Shown: positions 10,248 to 21,975, counted from the stretch's first letter. The stretch: 64,000 nucleotides of DNA from Gnetum montanum (GCA_015680685.1 MNCI01002331.1:264777-328776); one strand, 5' to 3'. Notes: a model not told the origin generated them from the sequence alone. Numbers and translations are program-made.

Positions 10248-12830
10248 ATGTCTTCTTCTTACAAAAGCAACTCACCACCTAGGGATAATACACGAAACAG
10301 TCGACAGTCAAAAACACATAACCAAAATCAGCCAAGTCCTAAATAATACCGGATAGTCTATACTCATCCCAATGAGTATATTCCAAACATTACCTTTATC
10401 CTCCATCAAGACGAACAGCTGCAATGGAGAGATTTGCAAGGTAACATTGTGTTACCTCCAGATCGATCAATCCCTAACATGCTCCTCTGTGCTTTGGCAC
10501 AGATTGGCATGATATAACTGTATGTTGAATACATTGTGGAAGACTTTGACATGAGGGATAATCATCCCACAGTAGTGCAACGTATGAGGGACTTGAGGCA
10601 GGAGAGCCAACATACACTGTTGAAGGGCAAAGGTCTGCACGTCCTTAGCGAAATAGGAGATGATGGACCCATTATAACGGGTTCTCTAACAAATGATGTT
10701 CCCCCTCCTAACGATGGTGAGGAGGTAAGGCATCAAAACCTACGATCAACGATACATAACATTGGTTCTGATCCCCATGAATGTCAACTATTCAAAGAGG
10801 GAACAACAACTCATGGTAAGGACGGGCACTTAGATTGTCATCACGATCGAGGCCATAGCAGCAAAAGAGAATGCAAGAAGCATCATCATGGTGATGGTTC
10901 TCCTTCCTCTTCCCCTTCATCTCACCACTCACCCTCTCCTTCCACATCTGGGCACAGCCACCATGAACATAACGGTGAGGATAGAGGTAGGAAAAACGAG
11001 AGACCTCAACGGGAAAGTTGAGAGAGAGGATAAGGGCATGACCGAAGGGAAAGTAGGGAAGAACGAAGACATCAAAGGCGTCATGAAAGAGAAGATCATG
11101 AGAAGCCCCTACTTGCAACCCGAAGTATGCTCGACATAATGGAGGTGGTTAGGATTCCAGCAAGGCATCAAAAGGACAGTCGGATCAAATGCTTAAACAT
11201 GAACAATATCCCACGCTTTGAAGGGGGATACAACTCAGATCTACAACATCATTTATAGGAATTCCACGATGCCTGCACCTTACAGAACATAGAAAATGAG
11301 TGGCAGAAACTTAAGTTGTTTCCCAAGACACTCACCAAAGAAGTAGAGAGTTGGTTCTGATCCTTAGAGCTGGAAACCATTAGGAGGTGGAGTACGATGC
11401 TAGAACTCTTCAACGATAAGTATCAAACATACTCCAGAGTGTCTAATTTATGTAAGCAAATCCAAGGATGGAAGCAAGGTACTCATGACCCTTGGATGCT
11501 ACCATGGCCCACTACTACACATTGTTACATCGTTGCCTGGGCCATGAATATGCTCAATGGGATCAACTTTGCCACATCATGGATGGGCTAAGGCATGAAA
11601 CTAGAAGAACCCTTGGGACTTATGCCCACGGGAGACTATCAAAACTTAGAGCCCAAGAAGTTCATCACTTGTTGGAACAAGTAGCAAAAGAAGAAGATGA
11701 GCTATGAAAAAGAGAGAGTGTGGAAGAATACAACCGTGATCCCTCCCTTCGAAAGAAGGGAGTGAGATTTTGTGATGAGGAGGATGAGTCACCACTCGAA
11801 GAGTTGGTGAATAGAAAAACCTTGCCGATTTAAAAGCTAACAATAGAAGTATCGGCTAAGATGGATCAATTGTGGGATTCCTTAGACTCCAGACTTGAAA
11901 CTATCTTGAAAATTGTAGAAGAGTCTAAGGAGGAAAGAAGTAGTGACAAAGGTAAGACAAAGTGGAGAAATTTAGGCCCTGCACATAACAAGGGTAAGGG
12001 GAAAATTACTATCTTTGATGAATTTGTGGATTCTGACACAGATGATGACGATGGATGTGAGATCTGCCAATATGATCATCCTAAGGGATGTTGTCCAATT
12101 ATCTCACATCTACAGGATTCTAGGGTGTATGCACTTAATCTGAGACTCAACCAATGGCAAACACCTCGAAGGTTACCTTATCCTCAAGGTAACCCAAGGC
12201 AGTTCCACCAACCATTAACGTACTATCCAAATGGAACTCCTCCACAACCCCTCAGACAGCATCAACAGTGGCAATACCCACAATCATGGGGGATGCCACT
12301 GCCAACACAACAATACCCTTACCGGCAACCTGATCTATATGGTTATTATGTGTAGTAGCCGATTTCTCCAAGTGACTCTATGGGTTACACAACTCCCCAA
12401 CATCACTACCAAGTTCGGGAGTACTTTAGGAGGACTCCTTCTCCTTTAGGAGACATCCCACATTCATCCCATCCTCTAACTTCATCCGCACCTCTTCCAC
12501 CTGTAGTTCCCATACAACCTGCTCCAACAATGCAAGGGGAACTCCCTACTCAACTGCAGCAATGTAATGCTGTGAGAGCTGTAAATATTCAACCTGCTGC
12601 TAGTTCTGACAATTGTAAAAAGAGAAGATCTTTTTTCAGAACCAAAAGCCCATACAAACTCTTACAACAACAAGTGGTTGAGTCCACAAACATGCCTCCA
12701 CTATCTAACACTTTGGAGCACCCTTCAGTCCAACAGAGTTGTACGCATATGGTTATGTTAACGCATACCGTAACTGAATGGATCAAGGTAGGCCACCTTC
12801 CCAAGAAATTCTCTGATCTTGGAAGCCTCT
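10248..12830 (+). pseudogene. Athila-like gag, element 1
   Basis: The likely start is ATG at 10248 (MSSSYKSNSPPRDN), which matches element 3 at 32030. Domains in order: an N-terminal segment with HPNEYIPNITFILHQDE; a His/Ser/Arg-rich linker near 10800-11020; the capsid core from about 11180 (FEGGYNSDLQHHL, FNDKYQTYSRVSNL, then ETRRTLGTYAHGRLSKLR near 11600); a Cys-His box at 12056-12097 (CEICQYDHPKGCCP); and a Gln/Pro-rich tail. Frameshifts and stops (for example at 11020, 11250, 11360, 11705 and 12355) disable it. It is structural if active, assembling the particle and packaging RNA. Confidence 0.8.
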
Positions 12831-13180
12831 TAATCTATTTACAAATCTCTAGGAATGAACCACATAAGGCTCTTCTTGACTCAGGTTCCGGAGTCAATTT
12901 AATATCATGCGAAATGTATCAAGCCTAAAACCTGCCCCAACTTAAGAAGAGCAACATTCAACTAGAGCTGGCTGACCAGTCCATCACCATTCCCTTGGAA
13001 TTGGTGGAGGACATTATTACCACTTTGTGTGGGTGGTCATACCCAGCCAATTTCTTAGTGATTGAAATCAACAACAACGAAGGGATCTTCCCAATTATAA
13101 TGGGAAGGCCATGGCTAAGTACAGTAGATGTGTACCTAGGGATTCGCAATCTTTCCTTGCAGATATATAAGGTAAACATT
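12831..13180 (+). pseudogene. Athila-like retropepsin, element 1
   Basis: The catalytic D-S-G triplet is at 12878-12886 (ALLDSGSGVNLISCEMY). The conserved end of the fold, IIMGRPWL, is at 13094-13117, followed by VYLGIRNLSLQI. One in-frame TAA at 12926 interrupts it. The reading frame is otherwise open from 12380 to 13579. Confidence 0.8.
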
Positions 13181-13579
13181 TATGAAAAGATCGAGAAGAA
13201 GAAAGTTCTGTGCATCACATATAGTGACTCAGAGGGTGATGACATGGAAGAGTGTTCAACATTTCTTTCATGTGATCGGTGTGCCCAGGAAATACAAATT
13301 CAAAGGTGCCTGTATGTAGTAACCACACCAGTAGTAGATACCCCATGGTTGACAGCTACTAGGAAGAGCAAAATAATATGCATGGAAGGAACTAAGGAAG
13401 CTCATGTTAACCAAGAAGGCATAGACACATTGGAATATGAGCGTTGCCAACTTCCACCCCTTAATCTAAGAACATTAATAGGGAGAAGTTGGGTACTTTT
13501 ACAAAATTCAAATAGACGTTCATTATTTCGGATCTCTCCCTTGCCATTCAATCATGGGGGAGATGGCCACCTATGCTGA
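13181..13579 (+). pseudogene. Post-protease linker fused to the integrase ORF tail, element 1
   Basis: The protease frame stays open through an unrecognised acidic/Cys-containing stretch. It ends LFRISPLPFNHGGDGHLC, which matches the end of the integrase ORF in element 3 (ISPFQLSCGGDGHSY, 33550-33602). The whole RT-RNase H-integrase core is therefore missing between about 13180 and 13500 while the frame was preserved. Where exactly the deletion ends is inference. Confidence 0.55.
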
Positions 13580-13603
13580 TCATTGGAGGCCCTCAGTTCT
13601 TTT

Positions 13604-13690
13604 TAGTTTTTGTTTTACACGTTTTTGTTTTACAAGTTTTTGTTTTACACATTTTTGTCTTACACATTTTTGTTTTACAAATTCCTGTAA
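13604..13690 (+). repeat. T-rich tandem repeat
   Basis: Units of about 17-19 bases close to TTTTTGTTTTACACA are repeated about five times right after the stop of the pol/integrase tail. Related T-rich repeats sit at the same place in element 3 (33630-33745) and element 2 (41205-41310). Confidence 0.75.
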
Positions 13691-14757
13691 CTTTTCTTGT
13701 TTTTGTTTTACAACATCGTTATACTTTTTCATTTTGTGTGTGTGTGTGCGTGTGTGCGTGTGATCCATCCTGTAAGTTCATCACCCAATAAGTGTTTTTC
13801 ACGATGGTATGAACTATTTTTCATTGATTGCTAATGTTTGGTTTTTACCTTAAAGTTATGATGTTGATACTAAGGTATGTTCTTTTGATATGGTAGGCAA
13901 TGAATCCACTTCATCCATCCATCCACAAAATCTATGGTCTCTCTTGGCTTGGAAATGTATAGTCCCTTCCTAATAAGAACTCTAATGAATCGGTGACTAT
14001 GTATTTCTCAAACTAAGAAAGGGCTTAAGGTTTGAAAAGGGTGTGACTTCAAGGGAACTTGATGCATTTGTGTTGGCCATTCTCTTGGGTGCTTGGATGT
14101 TTTATTCTTGAGTTTTCTCGCTGTTCCGATGTTTCCCAATTATCAGAAGCTGAGACAATAAAAATAAGAAGTCTTTGCATGGTGTGGTTCTCACGCATAA
14201 AAATACAAAACACAAAAAAGACAAAAGAAAAAATAAAGAGAAAACGAAAAAGAAAATGAAAAGAAAAAGTGAGAATTCAAAGCATACCCCTTAGACAAAA
14301 TAATCTCTTGGGCTACAAGCACTAGTTATGGAACCAAAAGTGTTCCCTCTAACTAAGGCCCCTTCTCGCTTCCCATTCTCTCCTTTGTTTCTTTGGAATG
14401 GTGGTGGCTCTTGGAGGAAGCATTATTGTTATTCAAGTGGATGGTTTGGCCAAGTGCATTGATGTGAAGTCACTAGATGTGGTTGGTTTGAGGCTGGAAT
14501 TGGAATGAGATTTGCTAAGTCACATTAATCCTGCTACACACAAGGGGTTGTACACCATCTTGTTCTTGGGATCCCATTCCATTCTCTTCTCTCCACCTTT
14601 CTCTCCATTATTCACCTCACTGCCGATTGTATCATTAGTGTATATTTTGGTAGATTCATTGTTTTCTTTTTGGTAAATTCTTATGGTTAAGACTTTAACT
14701 CTTGCTCCAAATGACATTCCTAGAGCCTATGGACTTTTTGAATGTGGGTTTGTTAGG

Positions 14758-14792
14758 GCATTAAGGGCATGAGCCTGCTTTGGGGAGGATCC
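14758..14792 (+). other. Conserved non-coding block, element 1
   Basis: Starts GCATTAAGGGC and contains CTGCTTTGGGGAGGA. The same block is at 34853-34892, 42190-42224 and 25247-25280 (minus strand). Function unknown. Confidence 0.7.
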
Positions 14793-15527
14793 ACTGACAT
14801 TCCTCTTTGGTGCACCAGTTAATTTCTTTTCCTTAACATTTTGCAATTAACTTTATTTTGTTTTGTTCATTTTCATCTTGACATCCATTTCATAGATGTC
14901 TTAGTTGTCTCTTTTACCCATTTTCTTGTTCTTATTCTTTCTCCATTCTATCACTACCGGAGGTTCACGATTAGTCATGGGGGTACGGGGCCCAATTTTT
15001 TCGATTTTCTCCTAACCCCTACACCTTCGGTAGTCATCATTATTATATCTCCAAATCCACAATCAACCATACCAAAAATCAGCTAATGGACTTACACCGA
15101 AGCAAGGTATCAATTACATGATAATTCATCTTTCCTTGCTAATACAAGACTGTGTTGTGTGTGCAAATGGCAATCATGCAACAACAGACCAAATCTGGAA
15201 GGAATGCTTGGAATGGAGTAGTGTTGGAAGCAGCGATGCAAGGAGCAAGATCGATGGCGTGCTTATGGATGGACAACGAAAGGTGCAATCTTGGCGTTGG
15301 TAGCAGCAAAAATTCTCTCTCTCTCTCTTTCTCAGCTGCCAGCTAAGGCCTAATGTCAATGTAATAAGGTGTTCACTCTTGTTGTTATGAACATGAATTT
15401 GTTGTGTCTTGTAATGATGATCTGTGTACATGTCATCCCATTAGTTTCATTTGAGTCAATAATCCCATACCTTCTTGATATTATTGTAAGGAACTTGAGG
15501 ATGAGTTTTCATTTAGTCATGGGGGTA

Positions 15528-16359
15528 TGATGGGACGGGATATCACATGGGCCGCGATATCGCATACGCGATATCACGACCGTCGCTATATCGTGTCTTC
15601 CCTTGTGATATCACGTACGTGATATCGCAGTGCACCGTCATATCTATAAATAAGAGGTGGCTCTCCCTTATTTCCTCATCCTAGGCTAAACAATAGGGAA
15701 ACTCTGGTAGATTGATCACTCTAGAGATAGAATATTTTCCATGTGCCCGCAGTAGGAGTCCCAAAGTGAACAGATCTTTATTCGAGCAAACATTGTACTT
15801 GAACACAAGTTTGTGTACGGCAATAAAGACAAGCTTCGTGGATAAACTTTGCAGTGCATGGAATAGGATTTTATTACTGTTATTTATTACCTATTATTTA
15901 TTACTTGTTATTTACTATTTTCCTTCTCAAACCTTTTCTCCTAGTTAAGTGCCTCAGTACGACCACTTTGAGAACGTGCGTTACGCGTGGTGATCCCAGC
16001 AATGATTAGCATTTGGTAACCATGGTTGCATTAGTTTAGGGTGTGTATGGTAAGTGGGAATGGATGTTGATGCTAGGTAATTTAGACTTAGTCCATTAGT
16101 TAAAGCTAGTGATTAGTTTTTCAACCCTTCAACTCAATAGCATAGGAGACATAAAACATAAAAAGCATAAAAATTAGATACCTCAGACTTACATAACCAT
16201 ACACCATGACAACTACAAGTAAGTCTAGGAAGACAACAAATAATTAGCCCTAAGTGTTCCATGGGGTGTGTAGGCACTTAGTCTACGGAGTTCAACCGGA
16301 TCGCGTGTGCTATGCTCGTATTTATATGGTTGAGTGTAGGGGTATCTTGCCACTCATCA
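15528..16359 (+). repeat. Element 1 3' LTR
   Basis: An 832-bp LTR with the full GATATC palindrome cluster (15539-15630) and TATA box TATCTATAAATAAGAGG (about 15641-15657). It is preceded by the polypurine tract. It matches the outer 5' LTR including the palindrome block missing from the inner LTR. Confidence 0.9.
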
Positions 16360-16363
16360 ATCC

Positions 16364-17235
16364 TGTTAGAATGGGATGGTTGGAAAAACACACTTTGCTC
16401 CTCTTTCTAGCTCATTAACCTATTTAAATACATAACTTTATATTAAAATGAAATTAAAGTTGAAAGACCACTACCTCTTGAAGATTCTTAAGACATGTAC
16501 TCATTACCATCAAGCCTACTAGAAGAAATGTCACATCTAATTAGAACATGCCCAGATTGCTAGTGGGCATGCACTAAGTTATGTAGTATCCATAGGGTAA
16601 TCTTAAAAGCCCTCTAAGATATGATGTGATGTAATTCTCATCCATTCTAGCTGTCATTCATATCTCTATTTGCTATAATATGATGTGAAGTAGTAGCTAT
16701 CTCTAAAATGTGATAATCATAGGTATCTACTTTAGATGTAAGATGATGTGCTATTATAATCATTTGTAATAAGCTGTGTCATGCCTAGCATGTCATCCTG
16801 GCACTCCAAGCTCATCCTATATAAGAGCCTATCCTCTCTCATTGTAAATCATTGTAGGAATAGCTGATGCAAGTTTCTGATAGCTTTTTCTCTCAGTTTG
16901 GCAATATACTTCTGTATATTGAAGTGTTTTAAGTAACACAAACCCTCATTACTTATTCTAGTCCATCTAGAGGTATGAGTTACTATGAACAACGAATCAC
17001 TGTCCTTCACTAGCCAGTGCATAGTCGTTTGAAGTCTTAGCTGACCACTCAAGGATGTTCGCTAGTTTTTCTTGCAATCATGGCCTCCTCTACACCTCCT
17101 TACTCCACTCTGCCATCATCCTCAGACTCAAACTATAGCCATTAAACATTCTTATCACCCCGTTCTTACCACACCATAATAAATTTTACCCTTTTTCCAA
17201 ATGCATGCCGAAACCCCAGGTATGCTGCAATCGAT
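16364..17235 (+). repeat. Left inverted-repeat arm, inner part: copia-type LTR and gag start
   Basis: Starts TGTTAGAATGGGATGG, a typical Ty1/copia LTR start, and has a TATA box in CCTATATAAGAGCC near 16816. At 17082 an ATG opens a short reading MASSTPPYSTLPSSSDSNYS before a stop, resembling a copia gag N-terminus. The whole stretch is repeated in reverse at 18164-19015. No primer site was recognised. With 8299-8519 it forms the complete left arm. Confidence 0.65.
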
Positions 17236-18163
17236 TTTCTAGGAAACTTTTAGTTGACAAATACAATTGTTCTCAACCATAAGCTCAAATGGGGAGTACA
17301 GTTTCTAGTTGAAACTAAACATCTAGTTGCTTAGGATTAATCTATTAATGTTGATGGTTACGTCCAAGGGTTTCCTTGCATTCAAAAATTTGTGTGAGAT
17401 CAAGAATTTCAGAAGATTCAAAAACCCCACAAAAAATGGAGTCGTTACCCTATCCAATAGTTTGGATGCTCTGTAGTTATTAAGTTAGCTACATTACCTC
17501 TAGTTTTACCAATAGTCAAGTATGATGAAGAAGCCTCATCCTCGAAACCTAAATGCTCTTCTCCAAACATCAATTGTAAAGGAACTATTTTCATGCTACA
17601 AAGTACCAAGGAGGTTAAAGGAAGAAAGCTAGTTGGAGAAGGTAAATGGCCACCCAAGTGTTCTTATGATATGATGGCCTTTGAAGATGTTATTCCAGAC
17701 ACTAGAGCTAACTACAATTATTTACTAGAGCACTCCATTGATTCGATGCCCAATCAACGAGAAGAGGTTAGATAAGTGAACCATTTACTACATTGTTCAT
17801 CATATTGTAGTAAGAATTTAAATTAGATAGAAACCAAGATAGATGAAATTATGGATCATATAAATACATATGATAGGATAATTAGAGATAAAAAGAAAAA
17901 AGAAAAATAGACATAAAAAGAGTTTCTAAAAGAAGTGATCTCCTTAGAAAATCAATTAAAGATAGTCACCATTCCAGAAAAGCTTAGATTAAGTGAGCTA
18001 GCTCAAATTTCTTTGTCTCTAGAGCTATAAGCTTTGAAAGCTAAAATTGAAAAATTAAAACAATAAAAGGAATTAAAGCAGCCAACGAGGAATAATAACA
18101 AAAGTAGTGAAAGTGATCGCAGAAGTGAATCAAGCTACGAGGGCCATGTCATGATGGCTTCAC
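17236..18163 (+). pseudogene. Second, partial endogenous pararetrovirus copy (uninterrupted site)
   Basis: Matches 660-858 joined directly to 4094-4805, that is the end of the movement-protein region and the Lys/Glu-rich region before the coat protein. At 17445-17457 it passes without interruption through the site occupied by the gypsy element in the first copy. It contains several stops. Both ends meet inverted-repeat arms rather than other viral sequence. Confidence 0.8.
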
Positions 18164-19240
18164 TTTGGTTTCAGCATGCATCTGCAAAAAGGATGGAATT
18201 TAATGTAGCATGGTAAGAATGGGGTGATAAGAACATGTAATGGCTAGAGTCGAGTCAAAGCATGATGATGGAGCAGAGTGAGGAGGATGCAAAGGAGGCC
18301 ATGATCACAAGAAAAACTAGTAAACGTATTTGTGTGGTTAGCTAAGACTTCAAAGGACTATGCACTGGCCAGTGAAGGATAGTGATTCATCGTTCATAGT
18401 AGCTCGTATCTCTAGATGGACTAGAATAAGTAACAAAGGTCTGTGTTACTTAAAACACTTCAATATACAAAAGTATATTACCAAAATGAGAGTAAAAGCT
18501 ATCAAAAACTTGCATTAGCTATTCTTATGATGATTTGCAATGAGAGAGGATAGGCTCTCATATAGGAAAAGCCTGGAGTGCCAGGATGGTGTGCTAGTTA
18601 CAACATAGCTTATTACAGATGAGTATAACATCACATCATCTTACATCTAAAGTAGATACCTATGATTATAACATTTTAGAGATAGCTACTACTTCACATC
18701 ATATTATAGCAAATAGAGATATGAATGATAACTAGAATGGATGAGAATTACATCACATCATATCTTAGAGGGATTGTAAGATTGTCCTATGGATACTACA
18801 TAGCTTAGTGCATGCCCGCTGGCAATCTAGGCATGTTCTAATTAGACATGACATTTCTTCTAGTAAGCTTGATGGTGACAAGGACACATCTTGAGAATCT
18901 TCGAGAGGTAGTGTTCTTTCAAATTTAATTTCATTTTGATATAAAGTTACTTCTTCAAATAGGTTAATGCTCTAGAAAGAGGAGCAAAGTGCATTTTCCC
19001 AACCATCCCATTCTAATAGGGTGGAAAGGCAGTTTTGAGCATTTTGGTTGGCAAAGAGTTGCTGATGGATCAGCAGAATATTATCTAGGACCACATGCTA
19101 GTGAAGGTGATGGTGCATTTTAGGTTCCATCCTTGTCCATTTTAAATTAATGATAATACAATCAATTCAACCAGCCATGTTGAGGAAGAAATTAATTGTA
19201 GGATACAGACAAGTTGCACTGCTACTGGATTCTTGAGGCA
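18164..19240 (-). repeat. Right inverted-repeat arm (copia-type LTR, reversed)
   Basis: The reverse complement of the left arm (17225-16364 joined to 8519-8299). The LTR start TGTTAGAATGGGATGG corresponds, with substitutions, to the complement near 18995-19012. The TATA region is at about 18555-18575. Substitutions and small indels are frequent, so the arms have diverged for some time. Confidence 0.75.
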
Positions 19241-19244
19241 CCTT

Positions 19245-19845
19245 AAAAAATTTCTTCATAGTTAATTTCATGTTAAATATTTAGGACCACTCAAATTGGT
19301 ATTGAAATTGCTTGCTCTAGTAAGGGTATTTATCTTTCACATAGAAAATACACTTTAGATATTCTTGATTATACAAGTTTTTTTGGTTCATGTTCTTCTT
19401 CATTTCCAATGGAGAAAAATTTGAAGCTTAACAGAAATGGTGAAACTCTATTGGAGGATCCATTATCATATCATTATCCTATGAAATGTCTTATCTACCT
19501 TAATATCACTCACCTTGATATTACATATTCAATTCATACCTTATGTTAATTCTTAGATTAGCCTCAGTAGCCCCATCTCGATGCAGCTTATAGAATTCTT
19601 GAATATTTAAAGAAAGTACCATATAAAAAAATTTTCCTCTCTTCCTCAAGTTCTTTTCAATTATGTGCATACTATGGTTCTAATTGGGCTCACTACACTA
19701 ATACTAATAGATCTTTTATTAGGTAGTGTACCTTTCTAGGAACTTATTCACTTCCATGGAAATTAAAGAAACAATTTACTATCTCCTATTCTTTTATTGA
19801 AGTATAATATTGTGCCAAGGCAAGAAATTGTTGTAAACTTAGCTA
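19245..19845 (+). pseudogene. Ty1/copia RT/RNase H fragment
   Basis: With one early frameshift the plus strand reads KYLGPLK, then IEIACSSKGIYLSHRKYTLD, followed by PMEKNLKLNRNGE, ITHLDITYSI and AYRILEYLKK. These are the hallmarks of the copia RT end and RNase H connection. Several stops are present. It starts abruptly at the right arm and ends abruptly against minus-strand gag at about 19845. Confidence 0.8.
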
Positions 19846-21895
19846 AAATTTTTAAATGGTTGCAATTTGAGTTTATGTATGTTTACAGCACAAGTGACAT
19901 TCTTTCCTTGATGTTGTGGTGCTAAACCTTTCTGTGTTGCTAGTTGTGACATGTGATGGAGTGGAGAATGAGAATATTGAGGATATGATGGAGGGTGAGA
20001 GGTGTAAGGTGGTGATCCTTTAGAAGATGTCACTGGTTAATGATATTTAAGAGAGTGGTAGTAGCAATTTGAAGTAGAGGAAGTAGAACTAGTTGGAAAA
20101 ATAGGTTGTTGAACATAATATTTGTACAGGTTCAGCTAGTAGTAAGGGTAGTGCTAGGTTGATGATAGCATCCCCCATGACTATGACTTTTGCCACTACA
20201 TTTGATAGTATTTTTTAGGTTGATAAGTCCCACTAGGATAGTATGGTTGGTTGTAGGACTCTCTATAATTACCTTGTGAGAAAGGTAATTTCTTAAGAAT
20301 TTGCTTTTGTATGAACTTGGGATTCAAAGAAAAAGCTCAATACTCATGTAGATGTAACATAATTGGGCAATAGCCCTTTACATGATCATATAGGTAGATG
20401 TCACATCCATCATCTTCTTCTGTGGTTGAGTCTATAGCTTCTTCTTCTACAGTCATTTTCCCTTTTTGCAATAAGTGTTCCTAGACGTTTCTTGGCTCTT
20501 TTTCCCCCTTTTGTTGTGATCACTTGATTTATTTTGTATTACTTTCTCCTCTATGGTTTCTATGCAAGTTGTAACTTTCTCATTTATCCATTTAAACATC
20601 TTGTATAAGTTTACTTGAATTTTAGCAATAGACTATTGTATTAGTAAGGTTTATTGCAAAATCACCTCATCAAGAGTTGCCTCTTTTTCCTTACCATAGA
20701 TATGGACCTTTTTCTTTTGAAGAGTTGGGTCCCAGTTATTTTACTCTATATTCTCTTGTTTACATAGCTCTCCTTCTTCTTTTGCCATCCACTTAGTTAG
20801 CCTTTGGATTTGATAGGTTTCTAGTTCATATAATTTACCTTAACCATACATCCCAAGGGTCTCTCTCGTTTGACTATGAAGCCCATCTATGATGTGGAAA
20901 AGTTTCTCTTCTTGAGAGAAACCATGACCTAGACATTTATTCAGTAGAGAATAGTATCTATCTAGGGCCATATCTAAGGGTTCATGTTGTTTTTATTTCT
21001 ATCCTTAGATTCATTTCCTTAGGTTGAACACCCTTGCATAGGTTTGGTATTTCTTGTTGAAGAATTCCAACATTGTGGACCACCAATGGATTGAATTTGG
21101 TTTCAATGATCTATACCATACTTTGAGTTTTTCTATTAATATCTTAGGGAAGAGCTTAAGCTTGTGCCATCCACTTTTGATGTTTTGTAAGACACAAGCA
21201 TAATGGAAGGCTTACAAATGATGTTGTGGATTAGAATTATAACCTCCCACAAATTTAGGGATGTATTTCATATCAAGCCTTTTGATCCAACTTTCCTTGC
21301 GATGCCTATGGGGTATTTTAACTAACTATATGATCTACATCATGCTGTTAGTGGCCAACAAGGGTTCACCATCATCAGACATGTTGTGGTGTAAATTTCT
21401 ATTACTGTTTGTTTGATTGTGATGATTTTGTCTATGCTCATTTTGATGTCTTTGATTTTTCCCTTGATTTTGATTTCTATCTTTATCTTGACCTCATAGT
21501 GGAGCTTTATCTCTATACCTACATTCATCTTCATCAAAACTATATGTTGAAGAGGAAGAGGAAGATGAGGAACTAGGAGAATTGCCATGGATTCTATAGT
21601 TCTCCCTTTAATCCTTTGATTTATCTTTTCAAGGTTTTGAGAAGGTCTTAGGCCTTGAGGCATTCCTTGGTCTATGACCTACTTCATCTCCTTAAGGATT
21701 GTCTGCCTTAGATGGCTGTAGTCCTTGAATGTAATTAGGGTGATCAGGAACATATGAAACCCCTGCATGAGGTTGGTCAGTCCAATTTTCTTCAATATAT
21801 ATCTCATTAGTTCTCCAATGAATGTTCTTTTCATATGATGCATTATCACTTCCTTGTGAAAGAGGCATTTTCATTAGTTAATGATGTGCATGATG
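19846..21895 (-). pseudogene. Athila-like gag, younger minus-strand element
   Basis: Starts at about 21874 on the minus strand with MKMPLSQGSDNASYEKNIHW then RTNEIY, clearly related to element 2 gag (HWRTNELYDNEDW at 39225). A Lys/Arg/Ile-rich linker follows, then capsid remnants read through many stops (for example around 20880-21150). The Pro/Ser/Gln-rich tail (19839-20033) resembles the element 1 gag tail. Truncated at about 19846. No protease seen. Confidence 0.7.
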
Positions 21896-21975
21896 TAATA
21901 TTTTCAAAAAGATAAATCATTAACATGTTTACAATGATCATGTATAATATAACTAGTCTATATAACTAGCACCAT

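Larger units (their letters stand above)
13580..15527 (+). other. Element 1 non-coding 3' region
   Basis: No coding signal. It holds a T-rich tandem repeat (13604-13690), a (TG)n run (13735-13762), the phrase TTTGCATGGTGTGGTTCTCA (about 14174) shared with element 3, and the conserved block with CTGCTTTGGGGAGGA (14758-14792). The extra 3' ORF seen in other relatives is absent. The region ends in the polypurine tract GGGGGTA (15521-15527). Confidence 0.75.
8525..16359 (+). mobile_element. Athila-like Ty3/gypsy element 1, three LTRs, pol mostly deleted
   Basis: LTRs start TGATGG and end CTCATCA. A perfect 5-bp target duplication ATCCT lies at 8520-8524 and 16360-16364, so the outermost LTRs are the original pair. 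The primer site follows the second LTR. The inside carries gag, protease and only the last codons of the integrase ORF, then a non-coding region and a polypurine tract. RT, RNase H and the integrase core are absent, so it is non-autonomous. Several stops in gag show age. Confidence 0.9.

Noticed and set aside
10792-11118. Minus-strand ORF opposite gag as a possible antisense ORF of the Tat type
   Set aside because: It mirrors the low-complexity His/Ser-rich gag linker, is not kept in element 2 or 3, and lies in gag rather than after integrase.
13735-13762. (TG)n and, at 34256-34283, (AG)n runs as possible regulatory elements
   Set aside because: Ordinary microsatellites inside retroelement non-coding sequence.
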